Origin: Gnetum montanum
Taxonomy: Eukaryota; Streptophyta; Gnetopsida; Gnetales; Gnetaceae
Length of the DNA stretch: 64,000 bases
Assembly: GCA_015680685.1 (NCBI GenBank)
Contig: MNCI01009419.1
Coordinates: 174,419-238,418, forward strand
Reading direction: 5' to 3'
The notes beneath the pieces were generated by a model. It was not told the origin of the DNA and did no database searches. It was given only the letters and a program-made list of their open reading frames with translations. Positions 1 to 9,455 of this stretch are shown in pieces. Made by a program: the position numbers and the translations under genes. Numbering within the stretch: the first letter of the stretch is position 1; every line of letters starts with the position of its first letter.

Positions 1-136
1 AAAGAGGCTGAAATCTTTATTCTAGCAAGCCATCTCACAAGCAATCGTCTTTACAAATCTTCCATGTGTGAGTTTCCAAGTGAGATGTGTGAGACCCCCT
101 TGATATATATGACCTTCCTCCTTGACCCATGAAGCC

Positions 137-144
137 TTTTTATA
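137..144 (-). promoter_or_regulatory. TATA box of element A 3' LTR
   Basis: The minus strand reads CCCTATAAAAAGGC here. The same motif sits at the equivalent place in the 5' LTR (6698-6706) and in element B (14431-14439), so it is the likely U3/R core promoter. This implies a U3 of about 2.75 kb. Confidence 0.6.
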
Positions 145-241
145 GGGTTCAAAGGTAGGTAGGGAAGTTACAAAATATCTTGGGTGGTTTTAACCACCAT
201 AGAGACAAAAAAGCTACAATGGACAAGTGTCCTATTCCATG

Positions 242-337
242 GCCAAGTGTCTTCATTTAGTTGCCAAGTGTCTTCATGTAGTTGCCAAGTGTCTTCATGC
301 AGTTGCCAAGTGTCTTCATTCGATTGCCAAGTGGTCA
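242..337. repeat. 21-bp minisatellite in LTR A (copy 1)
   Basis: Four full tandem copies of a 21-bp unit of the form gccaagtgtcttcatgtagtt, then a partial copy. The unit is also present at 6803-6898 in the other LTR, so it predates insertion. It lies just upstream of the TATA box in transcript orientation, a usual place for U3 enhancer-like repeats. Confidence 0.85.
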
Positions 338-922
338 CCATGGAGAGAAACAAGTTGCAGTTGACACATGTCCCATTTAGTTGACAAGTCGCCATTGTGG
401 TTGACAAGTGGCCCTTGTAGTTACAACCACTTCAAAGATTAAAAAGCTATGGTTCCCAAGTGTCCTATTTGGTGGTTATAAGTACCATGAGAAATTGAAA
501 TTTAGTTGTAACCACCAAGGGGAAGTTATCACCACCATGATATTTAAAAATTGTAAAGGACACTTGTTCCATACATATAATATTGAATAACTGCCTTATA
601 ACTTCTCTTTCCTTTTGAAATAATAACAATATACCCTTTACTTCTTTCTTAAACAAAGCAAAAACAAAAATCAAATTAAATTTGATTAAAAAGGTTTGGT
701 GGAAGGAAAAGTGAGTGAAATATCAACAATATCAACATCCACATTTATGTCCATGTTTAGCTTAGAAACGGCCTATCTTGTGGCTGTGGCTACTGCCAAA
801 CCTCTTTTTGTTTCGTCGTCTTTCTGTTTGGCTGTAACAGCCAAGAACTACCACCACCATAATCATCGTTATTGGCAGTAGTTGTAGAACGCCATCTCTG
901 TGTGGCCATGTGTCAAATGATG

Positions 923-1246
923 TTACATCTTTTTCTGAGCATTTTTCAATCTTTCCAGTAACTCCGTGATCATCTCCATCTTTGTACCATCAGCACAAGA
1001 TTTAATTGAAATCCTAATAATCTTCGCCTGGAACATAATTCCTGCCTTCCAAAAAGCTTCATCATAAGAATCCCATGACATGCTATGTTGCGTTTGAAAC
1101 AAGGGATTCCCTTCATAAAACATAAAAAATTCTAGGGCATTTTGTGGATCCTTCAGCATGCCCAAAATCCTTTCAACGTGGGCAGTTATCAGTTTGTGAG
1201 CAAGGTTTTTAAGAGATGGGATAAAAGTGCACCCTTTCTCCACCAC
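923..1246 (-). pseudogene. Gene-like 107-aa ORF inside LTR A, copy 1
   Basis: A 107-codon reading frame beginning MVEKGCTFIPSLKNLAHKL and ending in a lysine-rich NAQKKM tail. The same frame is open at 7483-7806 in the other LTR with only a handful of changes. The reading extends upstream (to about 1400) as coding-like sequence broken by a stop, so this may be the last exon of a captured gene. I do not recognise the family. Retrotransposon LTRs normally encode nothing, so host-gene capture is the simplest explanation. Confidence 0.45.
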
Positions 1247-1709
1247 TAACTCAATAATTTACGAAACCAGAGTCCAAAACTCCTCATTTATTGACTGATG
1301 CGAGGTACTAGCAGACGAAGAAACAACATTCTGGGTTTGCAATTGAAATGGGTGTGAAATGAAATAATTGGTCTCGGGATCAGATTTATAGGGGTTCAGA
1401 TTTGCAGGCAGTGGATTTGCATTTCCCTGCAATTGTTATTGCATTGAACAAGGTTGCAGAGAGGGTTTCAAAAAATTCTAGCGAAAATATTCGAAGAGAG
1501 GAAGCCATCATATCGAGCTTCTCTGTAGGTAATTTCAAAATGTTTCCTTCCATCCTCTCCTAAGGATAAATGCCTTTCAGCTGACAAAGCATATCCTGAT
1601 TATTGCATTGCTCAATTAGTTTCTGAAATTGCAAAATGGTTGTTATTCTATTGAATTTACATCTTCTTTTTTTGGCCATCTCTAAAATCATGTCATGCAC
1701 TCAAATTTC

Positions 1710-1946
1710 CTAGTCATCCTGCATATCCACTAGCACTCCTTTGTTGAACCACTTCATGAACCGCTCGAAGTGTAGGTCCACGTGCAAGAATGCGCTGCGA
1801 GCGTCTAGAATCTCATATGCTACTGCTGTGTCGTTCTCCACCAAATCCGTAACTTCGTGGATTACTAGATCATCCTCGGTTTCCACCAAAACCCTGGACT
1901 AGACGAGAAACACGCACAACAACAAGAAAACCTGAGCGACCGCCAT
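1710..1946 (-). pseudogene. Secretory-leader ORF in LTR A, copy 1 (broken)
   Basis: Copy of the 78-aa ORF at 8268-8504. It begins MAVAQVFLLLCVFLV, a typical signal-peptide core, and continues into an acidic stretch and then FLHVDLHFERF. An in-frame TAG directly after the hydrophobic core disables this copy; the corresponding codon in the other LTR is TGG (Trp). Probably the first coding exon of a captured host gene of unknown function. Confidence 0.45.
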
Positions 1947-2348
1947 GATTTCTGCAGGCCAGGGAAAGAAGAAGAAAAATGCCGAGCTTTGGCTTGCCAT
2001 CTCTCAGTGAAAAAACGCAGAAAGGATTATCTCCTCGCCTTTACTTTTGGCCGCAGTGTAGATTTTCTAGGTGACTCGGCACTTTCATGGCAGGTGTATG
2101 AAATAGCCTGATAAAATTAAAAATGCAGAAACTGAAGACTATACAAAAGAAAGGTGTATCCACTCTAAGTTCACATCCTAGGAGGATAATGATGCCATTG
2201 ATGACATTTGATAATAGGAATGGGTCAAATATATCAACCTTCACATAACCAAGGCTGAATGAATCTTGTATGAACTTAAAGGAGAAAATATTCTTTGTCC
2301 GATTCCAACTCATAATCACCATTTAAATCTACATTGTTATATGACGTA

Positions 2349-2552
2349 TCATTTTGTGAATCCTCCTAGCTCTGATTTGGGTGTCCTATTCATAGAATTA
2401 TCCGCATCTTCATCCATGTCAACAAAAGATGCATTCTCAAAATCCACAAGAGGATGTTGCTCTTCAGAATTTGTTAAGACATACTTTCTTGGATTCTCAG
2501 TGAAGCAAAGTCCAAGGTTGAAATGGGTCTCCGAACAACATGCACATGGCAT
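2349..2552 (-). pseudogene. Gene-like fragment in LTR A, copy 1
   Basis: A 67-codon frame containing NPRKYVLTNSEEQHPLVDFE and an acidic DMDEDAD segment. It is shared with 8895-9110 in the 5' LTR. The composition looks like real protein rather than a random frame, but I cannot name a family. It lies at the U3 end, near the LTR terminus. Confidence 0.3.
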
Positions 2553-2897
2553 ATGTAGATATAATACAGTCCATCAAATTCCTGAACCTAAACCCTTCCC
2601 ATGAGTTCAATTTGCAGTATGTTTCCAATGCATAATACCGGGTGAGGAAGTGTGAAAGACTGCAACTTACTCCTAAAGCATGTCATATTCTAGTGACACA
2701 TAAGTCCAAATGTATTCTTCCGATGATGATTTATCAATTGCATCAGTTAGAGTCTTCCCTTCATTTTAAAAATTTTTCAACCCATAACCTTAAAGCCACA
2801 TGTTTATTTTTAAATTTTCAACCATACATTGTTTTACAAGTTGTCTTTCTCTAGTATCTATTCTTGCTGTTCCATGAAATGGCTGAATGTGCCAACA

Positions 2898-2915
2898 TTC
2901 TTGCCCCCTTTAAAA
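2898..2915 (-). other. Polypurine tract of element A
   Basis: The minus strand reads TTAAAGGGGGCAAGAA immediately before the LTR start TGTTGGC. This is the plus-strand primer site expected just upstream of a 3' LTR. Confidence 0.8.
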
Positions 2916-3334
2916 GGCTTAAAGAAATTTATGCAAGCCTCATTTTAAAAATGAACTGTACTAAAGCTTTTATTGAATTCTTACATCTGAACTGATAAAT
3001 CTTTTTGGAGGAAAATTTCCATCAAACATAAGGTTTGGTGGTATAAAAACCTCATTCCTAAGAAAACAACAAACTGTACATTATTAAGTCCTTTGTTCAT
3101 GGACTATTCTTGAGATGGGAAAAGAATGGGGAGGATTCCGCTGGTAGGAATTCTCATATCTCTAACCTCCTCATAAGCAATCTTTCTACTATTTTTTTGC
3201 TTGCTAGAGCTTTGATCTTCTTGAGCTTTTACTTTAGCAATCCTCTCATCTTCTTTCTCAGAACTATAATTTTCTTGGAGTGTACAAATTTTGTTTTCAA
3301 CACCTCCCTTTTCAACCATATTACTTCTTCCATT

Positions 3335-4585
3335 TTAAGTAATGTTATCAATCATGAAAGGTTCACTATAGATGTATATTTGATTCGGTTCTCCTTTCCA
3401 AGGTAGCCACATGTGAGAATAATCTATTGATATATAACCTGAGAAATTCTTGCTCCAACTTCTACTCAATAAGAGACTATGAAAATCTGGTATATCTGCC
3501 ACTTGAATAGTTACTTTACTTCTAATGCAGGGTTCAAAAGCAATTTTCAATAGAACATTTGGCAATTGACCCACAATCTTCACTCTACTTTTATCCACTT
3601 GAACAATCTTTCTATTTGATTTTTCAGGAATCAAACCAAGTTTCTTACATATAGACAATGGCATTATAGTAGACGTAGCTCCAGAATCAACCAAACAATT
3701 GTGTAAGAATTTATCCTTTAATTTCATTGTCAAAAGGAAAGGAGGAGCTTCCTTGTCATACGAAGTCCTTAACTTTTCATCATTGTTAGACACATAACTT
3801 AACTCTGATTCTCTAGCTCTCCTTTTACCTTTAATGAATTCTAAAGCCTTTCTTTGCTGATCTCCTATTTGAAGCAACTGATAGAGGCTAATATTGGCTT
3901 TGACATGTTTAAGGTCTTCTATCAAATCATATTCTCCATCACCAATGAAGCTTGATCTCTTTATCCATTTGTTGAAAGACTGATTTGGAGTGCTTTGCTC
4001 CACTTGATTGTCTTTACCTTTATTCTTATCCCTTCTACTTGGCTCAAAAGCTTTTCTCTTAGTAGATGGATCAGTAATAACATTTGGGGGTCTAGAAGTA
4101 GTTAGTCTTTCCTTAGATCGAAGACTATATCCATTTTCCTCATTGTTATTACATTCTTCATCTGAAGACATATCTTCTTCAGAACTTGATAGAGAAGAAG
4201 TATCGCTAGATCCATTGCTAGAAGATTTACTTGCATAATGAACACTAGATAACTCATTATCAGATTCAATATCAAGAAAGTTGGACATAATAAGGTCACT
4301 TTCATCCTCATCTTCTACTAACTTAGTGTCTTGATGTTTATGCTTTCTATTTTTCCTTTCTTCCTTGATATTAACTCTTGCCAATGCTTTTTCAAGCTTC
4401 ACTATTTTGTTAGACATATCTCTCATTAATTGTCCTTTTTCAGATCCTACTCTTTCATGTTCTTGCTCTATCTTAACATGAGATGGACCTGGTAAAGCTT
4501 TAAATTGAGCAAAATCTTGCATAGGAATCATAACTCTTTCTTCTCTTTTTTGAATTGCAATATTTTCTTCAGGATTCAAGTTCAA
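3335..4585 (-). CDS. Element A gag C-terminal/protease region
   Basis: This frame continues gag in the same phase after a single amber codon. The first 200 or so residues are charged and serine-rich (a linker with acidic and basic tracts). The second half contains a retropepsin-like domain: a hydrophobic strand, then the active-site motif LVDSGATSTIMP near residue 302, then ADIPDFHSLLLSRSWSKNF, the usual second half of Ty3/Gypsy proteases. It ends without reverse transcriptase. About 440 bp remain before the LTR, too little for RT, RNase H or integrase. Element A therefore depends on another element's Pol. No zinc knuckle is evident. Confidence 0.85.
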   Translation of the reverse strand: MNLNPEENIAIQKREERVMIPMQDFAQFKALPGPSHVKIEQEHERVGSEKGQLMRDMSNKIVKLEKALARVNIKEERKNRKHKHQDTKLVEDEDESDLIMSNFLDIESDNELSSVHYASKSSSNGSSDTSSLSSSEEDMSSDEECNNNEENGYSLRSKERLTTSRPPNVITDPSTKRKAFEPSRRDKNKGKDNQVEQSTPNQSFNKWIKRSSFIGDGEYDLIEDLKHVKANISLYQLLQIGDQQRKALEFIKGKRRARESELSYVSNNDEKLRTSYDKEAPPFLLTMKLKDKFLHNCLVDSGATSTIMPLSICKKLGLIPEKSNRKIVQVDKSRVKIVGQLPNVLLKIAFEPCIRSKVTIQVADIPDFHSLLLSRSWSKNFSGYISIDYSHMWLPWKGEPNQIYIYSEPFMIDNIT

Positions 4586-5368
4586 CTATTTTTCTAACTG
4601 TATAGCTTCACTAAAGTAGTCATTTAGTGTAGTTAAGTTTGGAGTTCTCCTTAACCAAATTGAAATGTTGGGGTTGACAGCCTTAAGATAAGTTTCTTTA
4701 AGCATTTCTTCTGATGGCCTATATTGTCTTTGAAAGAGTCCACAAATTCGTTGAAACTTGATGTTAAAATCTCTAATTGACTCTTTAACTCCTTGCTTAG
4801 CTTGTATTAGCCCACAGTATAGTTGTTGTTGATCTAATTGATTACCAAACTGGGCTAAGAAAAGATTCTTCATGTCATCCCAACTTGTAATACTATTACT
4901 TGGTAAGTTTGAATACCAAATCTGAGCCATATCCTTTAGATTTGATACAAACAACCTACAAGCTTGATCTTGATGTTGAATATTTGCATGAGCTAAAGCT
5001 AACTCAAACATGTGAATATATTCTTCAGCTAAATAAGCTTTTCCAGGAATAAAAGGCTCAGGCAAATATTTGTAAACTACCTTAGGAATATCATTGTAAT
5101 TTTGAAATCCTAATGGTGTAACTCCTTGCCAAGGATTTGCCATCCTATTCCTTTGTATAATTGAACTCTTAGACTTTCTAGATCTTCTCTTACGAATTGA
5201 CAAACCAGAGATAATGGGTGATCTTCTTGATCTTCTAGTTTTCACTCCACTACTTGTTCCCAATTCAGAAACTTTCTTTTGTTCTTCTTCTGATGAAGAA
5301 TCAGTCTTAGAATCTAGAATATCTTTTGAAACTTTGAAACTTTCCAAACTATGAAATTTCTTGGTCAT
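4586..5368 (-). CDS. Element A Gag
   Basis: A 260-residue Gag with a basic serine/arginine-rich N-terminus (residues 1-75) and a Retrotrans_gag-type core: YIHMFELALAHANIQ, LKDMAQIWYSNLPSNSITSW, NLFLAQFGNQ, then IRDFNIKFQRICG. Gag builds the virus-like particle that packages element RNA. The ATG lies 93 bp downstream of the PBS. It ends at TAG, followed in the same frame by the protease region, so the natural product may have been one Gag-Pro polyprotein. The first 150 residues are also present in element B (12628-13080). Confidence 0.9.
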   Translation of the reverse strand: MTKKFHSLESFKVSKDILDSKTDSSSEEEQKKVSELGTSSGVKTRRSRRSPIISGLSIRKRRSRKSKSSIIQRNRMANPWQGVTPLGFQNYNDIPKVVYKYLPEPFIPGKAYLAEEYIHMFELALAHANIQHQDQACRLFVSNLKDMAQIWYSNLPSNSITSWDDMKNLFLAQFGNQLDQQQLYCGLIQAKQGVKESIRDFNIKFQRICGLFQRQYRPSEEMLKETYLKAVNPNISIWLRRTPNLTTLNDYFSEAIQLEK

Positions 5369-5461
5369 GAACTGAAAATAGTATCTAATTCTTAAGCCTT
5401 ACAAATAATTGTTGATGTACTAAAAGTATAAGGCTTATGAACCTAGAGGCTTAATTTTCAG

Positions 5462-5478
5462 CCCTCCTTCTAGCGCCA
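5462..5478 (-). other. Primer binding site, element A (tRNA-Asn)
   Basis: The minus strand reads TGGCGCTAGAAGGAGGG, 7 nt inside the LTR end. Its complement is the 3' terminus including CCA of plant tRNA-Asn(GUU) as I know it. All 17 positions match. Confidence 0.85.
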
Positions 5479-6697
5479 AAAGAACTGTTGGCGACCGTTT
5501 GGGACGCGACCGCCAACGAGTGTCCTCGAACAGGATTTAGGTGCCTGCTGGTCTCTGGCAACACCAAGGCCCAGATACCTCCAAATAAACTCAGTAGTTA
5601 ATGTGAGTATGTGTGTGTGCTGTTGCGGCGTGCGGTTGTGAGAAATGTAACGATTGCGTTGTGTGTAAACTACAAATGACTTACTTTAAAGAGATTCAGC
5701 CAACTTTGCCAAGTACTGTGAGTTCTTGAAAATTTCCTATTTTGTTCAACTGCCTAGTCTACGCGGTCCTTATAATACCTACTTGTAACAAATAAAATTT
5801 TGCAAAAACATTTGAGCACAACTCCGCAATCTACTCCTAATTTTCCCCAGAGAAAGAGATAGTTCCACAAGAAAACTAGAAATAGAGCAAGATTCGATGG
5901 AAATAAGCAGAAAAGAAAAGAAAGCAGATTTGTGTAGACCTCAAATATTTAAACAAGGTAAAATGACACGAGTAAACACTTCGCAATAAAGCTATCCCAA
6001 ATTCAATATCTACGAATTGTTCAAACTTCCAAGGCTCAAACAAGCAATATCTTCAAGACAATCCTATTATGCTACCAAAAATTGCTGCGTAAACTACCAC
6101 GTACGAGACTCCATTTTGACTAGATAATAGATGTCAACGATTGCATTCAAACAGAACCTTTAAAAGACTTGACAATTTCTGATTGAAATACCACGAGAAT
6201 TCACTTTAAAGATAAAAAGAAGCTATTCTGGTCCCATCAAAATACCAAAGATTTTCTGAACCCTCTCGACTACTGAATTGTTAAACGACGTGACTACAAA
6301 TAGAGGCTCTCTTACAACAATCTGAATAGCAGTTCCCACACGTTGCACAATAATGAAATTTACTACTAAAATTCTCTTAAGGCTTTTAAACACAAGCGCT
6401 TCTATGGCAAAATTTTAATAGAAATTTCTATCGGGGAACAAGAAAAATAAGAGCAATCTAAAAATCCCAAAATTACTTGCCAAGGATGATACTATCTAAA
6501 CCACTAGCTAAACAATTTAAACAAAACAAAAAATGAAATGCATAACTCACAGGACCATGACAAAGAGGCTGAAATCTTTATTCTAGCAAGCCATCTCACA
6601 AGAAATCGTCTTTACAAATCTTCCAAGTGTGAGTCTCCAAGTGAGATGTGTGAGACCCCCTTGATATATATGAACTTCCTCCTTGACCCCTGAAGCC

Positions 6698-6706
6698 TTT
6701 TTATAG
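6698..6706 (-). promoter_or_regulatory. TATA box of element A 5' LTR
   Basis: CCCTATAAAAAGGC on the minus strand, as in the 3' LTR at 137-144. Being in the 5' LTR, this is the copy that would start the genomic transcript. Confidence 0.6.
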
Positions 6707-6802
6707 GGTTCAAAGGTAGGTAGGGAAGTTACAAAATATCTTGGGTGGTTTTAACCACCATAGAGACAAAAAAGCTACAATGGACAAGTGTCCTATTCCA
6801 TG

Positions 6803-6898
6803 TCCAAGTGTCTTCATTTAGTTGCCAAGTGTCTTCATGTAGTTGCCAAGTGTCTTCATGCAGTTGCCAAGTGTCTTCATTCAATTGCCAAGTGGTCA
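6803..6898. repeat. 21-bp minisatellite in LTR A (copy 2)
   Basis: Equivalent of 242-337, with the same number of units and a few substitutions. Equal copy number shows no expansion since insertion. Confidence 0.85.
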
Positions 6899-7482
6899 CA
6901 ATGGAGAGAAACAAGTTCCAGTTGACACGTGTCCCATTTAGTTGACAAGTGGCCATTGTGGTTGACAAGTGGCCCTTGTAGTTACAACCACTTCAAAGAT
7001 TAAAAAGCTATGGTTCCCAAGTGTCCTATTTGGTGGTTATAAGTACCATGAGAAATTGAAATTTAGTTGTAACCACCAAGGGGAAGTTATCACCACCATG
7101 ATATTTAAAAATTGTAAAGGACACTTGTTCCATACATATAATATTGAATAACTGCCTTATAACTTCTCTTTCCTTTTGAAATAATAACAATATACCCTTT
7201 ACTTCTTTCTTAAACAAAGCAAAAAAAAAATCAAATTAAATTTGATTAAAAAGGTTTGGTGGAAGGAAAAGCGAGTGAAATATCAACAATATCAACATCC
7301 ACATTTATGTCCATGTTTAGCTTAGAAACGGCCTGTCTTGTGGCTGTGGCTACTACCAAACCTCTTCCTGTTTCGTCGTCTTTCTGTTTGGCTGTAACAG
7401 CCAAGAACTGCCACCACCATAATCATCGTTATTGGCAGTAGTTGTAGAATGCCATCTCTGTGTGGCCATGTGTCGAATGACG

Positions 7483-7806
7483 TTACATCTTTTTCTGAGC
7501 ATTTTGCAATCTTTCCAGTAACTCCGTGATCATCTCCATCTTTGTAGCCGTAGCACAAGATTTAATTGAAATCCTAATAATCTTCACCTGGAACATAATT
7601 CCTGCCTTCCAAAAAGCTTCATCATAACAATCCCATGACATGCTATGCTGCGTTTGAAACAAGGGATTCCCTTCATAAAACATAAAAAATTCTAGGGAGT
7701 TTTGTGGATCCTTTAGCATGCCCAAAATCCTTTCAACATGGGCAGTTATCAGTTTGTGAGCAAGGTTTTTAAGAGATGGGATAAAAGTGCACCCTTTCTC
7801 CACCAC
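7483..7806 (-). CDS. Gene-like 107-aa ORF inside LTR A, copy 2
   Basis: Open copy of the frame at 923-1246, same length and same start and end. Substitutions between the copies do not interrupt either frame. There is no recognisable domain; the helix-rich middle contains VERILGMLKDPQNSLEFF. A captured exon is more likely than an element gene because no gag or pol similarity is visible. Whether it is expressed is unknown. Confidence 0.45.
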   Translation of the reverse strand: MVEKGCTFIPSLKNLAHKLITAHVERILGMLKDPQNSLEFFMFYEGNPLFQTQHSMSWDCYDEAFWKAGIMFQVKIIRISIKSCATATKMEMITELLERLQNAQKKM

Positions 7807-8267
7807 TAACTTAATAATTTACGAAACCAGAGTCCAAAACTCCTCATTTATTGACTGATGCGAGGTACTAGCAGACGAAGAAACAACATTCTGGGTTTGC
7901 AATTGAAATGGGTGTGAAATGAAATAATTGGTCTCGAGATCAGATTTATAGGGGTTCAGATTTGCAGGCAATGGATTTGCATTTCCCTGCAATTTTTATT
8001 GCATTGAACAAGGTTGCAGAGAGGGTTTCAAAAAATTCCAGCCAAAATATTCGAAGAGAGGAAGCCATCATATCTAGTTTCTCCGCAGGCAATTTCAAAA
8101 TGTTTCCTTCCACCCTCTCCTAAAGATAAATGCCTTTCAGCTAACAAAGCATATCTGGATTATTGCATTGCTCAATTAGTTTTTGAAATTGCAAAATAGT
8201 TGTTATTCTATTGAATTTACATCTTTTTTTTGGCCATCTCTAAAATCATGTCATGCACGCAAATTTC

Positions 8268-8504
8268 CTAGTCATCCTGCGTATCCACTAGCACTCCTTT
8301 GCTGAACTTCTTCGCGAATCGCTCGAAGTGCAGGTCTGTGTGCAAGAACGTGCTTTGAGCATCCAGAATCTCATCTTCTGCTGCTGTGTCATTCTCCACC
8401 GAATCCGTAACTTCACGGATTACCAGATCCTCCTCCATTTCCACCAAAACCCTGGACCAGACCAGAAACACGCACAACAACAAGAAAACCCGAGTGACCA
8501 CCAT
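8268..8504 (-). CDS. Putative secreted 78-aa ORF inside LTR A, copy 2 (open)
   Basis: Starts MVVTRVFLLLCVFLVWSRV, a classic hydrophobic signal peptide, followed by an acidic region and LHFERFAKKFSKGVLVDTQD. I chose the ATG at 8504 because it matches the start in the other LTR; an upstream in-frame ATG at 8558 would bury the signal peptide. The homologous copy at 1710-1946 has a stop at codon 15. I do not recognise the protein. It may be only the first exon of a captured secretory-pathway gene. Confidence 0.4.
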   Translation of the reverse strand: MVVTRVFLLLCVFLVWSRVLVEMEEDLVIREVTDSVENDTAAEDEILDAQSTFLHTDLHFERFAKKFSKGVLVDTQDD

Positions 8505-8894
8505 GATTTCTGCAGGCCAAGGAAAGAAGAAGAAAAATGCCAAGCTTTGGCTTGCCATCTCTCAGTGAAAAAACACAGAAAGGATTATCTCCTCGCCTTC
8601 ACTCCTGGCCGCAGTGTAGATTTTCTAGGTGACTCAGCACTTTCATGGCATGTGTATGAAATAGCCTGATAAAATTAAAAATGTAGAAACTGAAGACTAT
8701 ACAAAAGAAAGGTGTATCCACTCTAAGTTCACATCCTAGGAGGATAATGATGTTGTTGATGACATTTGATAATAGGAACAAGTCAAATATATCAACCTTC
8801 ACATAACCAAGGCTGAATGAATCTTGTATGAACTTAAAGGAGAAAATCTTCTTTGTCCGATTCCAACTCATAATCACCATTTAAATCTACATTG

Positions 8895-9110
8895 TTATAT
8901 GATGTAGCATTCTATGAATCCTCCTAGCTCTGATTTGGGTGTCCTGTTCATAGAATTATCTACATCTTCATCCATGTCAATGAAAGATGCATTCTCAAAA
9001 TCCACAAGAGGATGTTGCTCTTCAGAATTTGTTAAGACATACTTTCTTGGCTTCTCAGTGAAGCAAAGTCCAAGGTTGAAATGGGTCTCCCAACAACATG
9101 CACATGGCAT
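8895..9110 (-). pseudogene. Gene-like fragment in LTR A, copy 2
   Basis: Counterpart of 2349-2552, with the same NPRKYVLT (here KPRKYVLT) and DMDEDVDN segments. No family recognised. Confidence 0.3.
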
Positions 9111-9455
9111 ATGTAGATATAATACAGTCCGTCAAATTCCTGAACTCGAACCCTTCCCATGAGTTCAATTTGCAATATGTTTCCAATGCATAATACTGGG
9201 TGAGGAAGTGTGAAAAACTGAAACTTACTCCTAAAGCATGGCATATTCTGGTGACACATAAGTCCAAATGTATTCTTCCGATGATGATTTATCAATTGCA
9301 TCATTTAGAGTCTTCCCTTTGTTTTAAAATTTTTTTAACCCATAACCTTAAAGCCACATGTTTATTTTTAAATTTTCAACCATACATTGTTTTACAAGTT
9401 GTCTTTTTCTAGTATCTACTCTTGCTATTCCATGAAATGGCCGAATGTGCCAATA

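Larger units (their letters stand above)
1..2897 (-). mobile_element. Element A, 3' LTR (partial; continues beyond window start)
   Basis: This is a direct repeat of 6562-9455, colinear over its whole length; about 5 mismatches in the first 140 bp by eye. Its inner end at 2897 reads TGTTGGC on the minus strand, directly after a polypurine tract, which is the expected 3' LTR junction. The matching full-length LTR is about 3.97 kb, so roughly 1.07 kb lies outside the window. It contains a TATA box, a 21-bp minisatellite and several gene-like fragments described separately. Confidence 0.9.
5486..9455 (-). mobile_element. Element A, 5' LTR (complete, about 3970 bp)
   Basis: Bounded on the plus strand by tgttggc at 5486 and gccaata at 9449-9455, an inverted terminal repeat with one change (gccaaca expected). 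The inner edge abuts the PBS. 6562-9455 repeats 1-2897. The LTR is unusually long compared with its 2.6 kb interior. 5486-6560 has no coding potential. The outer flank begins gttat; the matching target duplication lies outside the window. Confidence 0.92.

Noticed and set aside
182-198. Palindrome ggtggttttaaccacc in LTR A and its copy
   Set aside because: A single short palindrome conserved simply because both LTRs share it; no array or covariation.
184-590. Plus-strand ORFs in LTR A (cysteine/serine repeat peptides)
   Set aside because: They translate the 21-bp minisatellite, which is open in several frames because the unit is a multiple of 3.
5462-5478. Possible tRNA-Asn gene fragment on the plus strand (also 13177 and 48164)
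   Set aside because: Only the last 17 nt match, there is no cloverleaf, and the position next to the LTR end fits a primer binding site.
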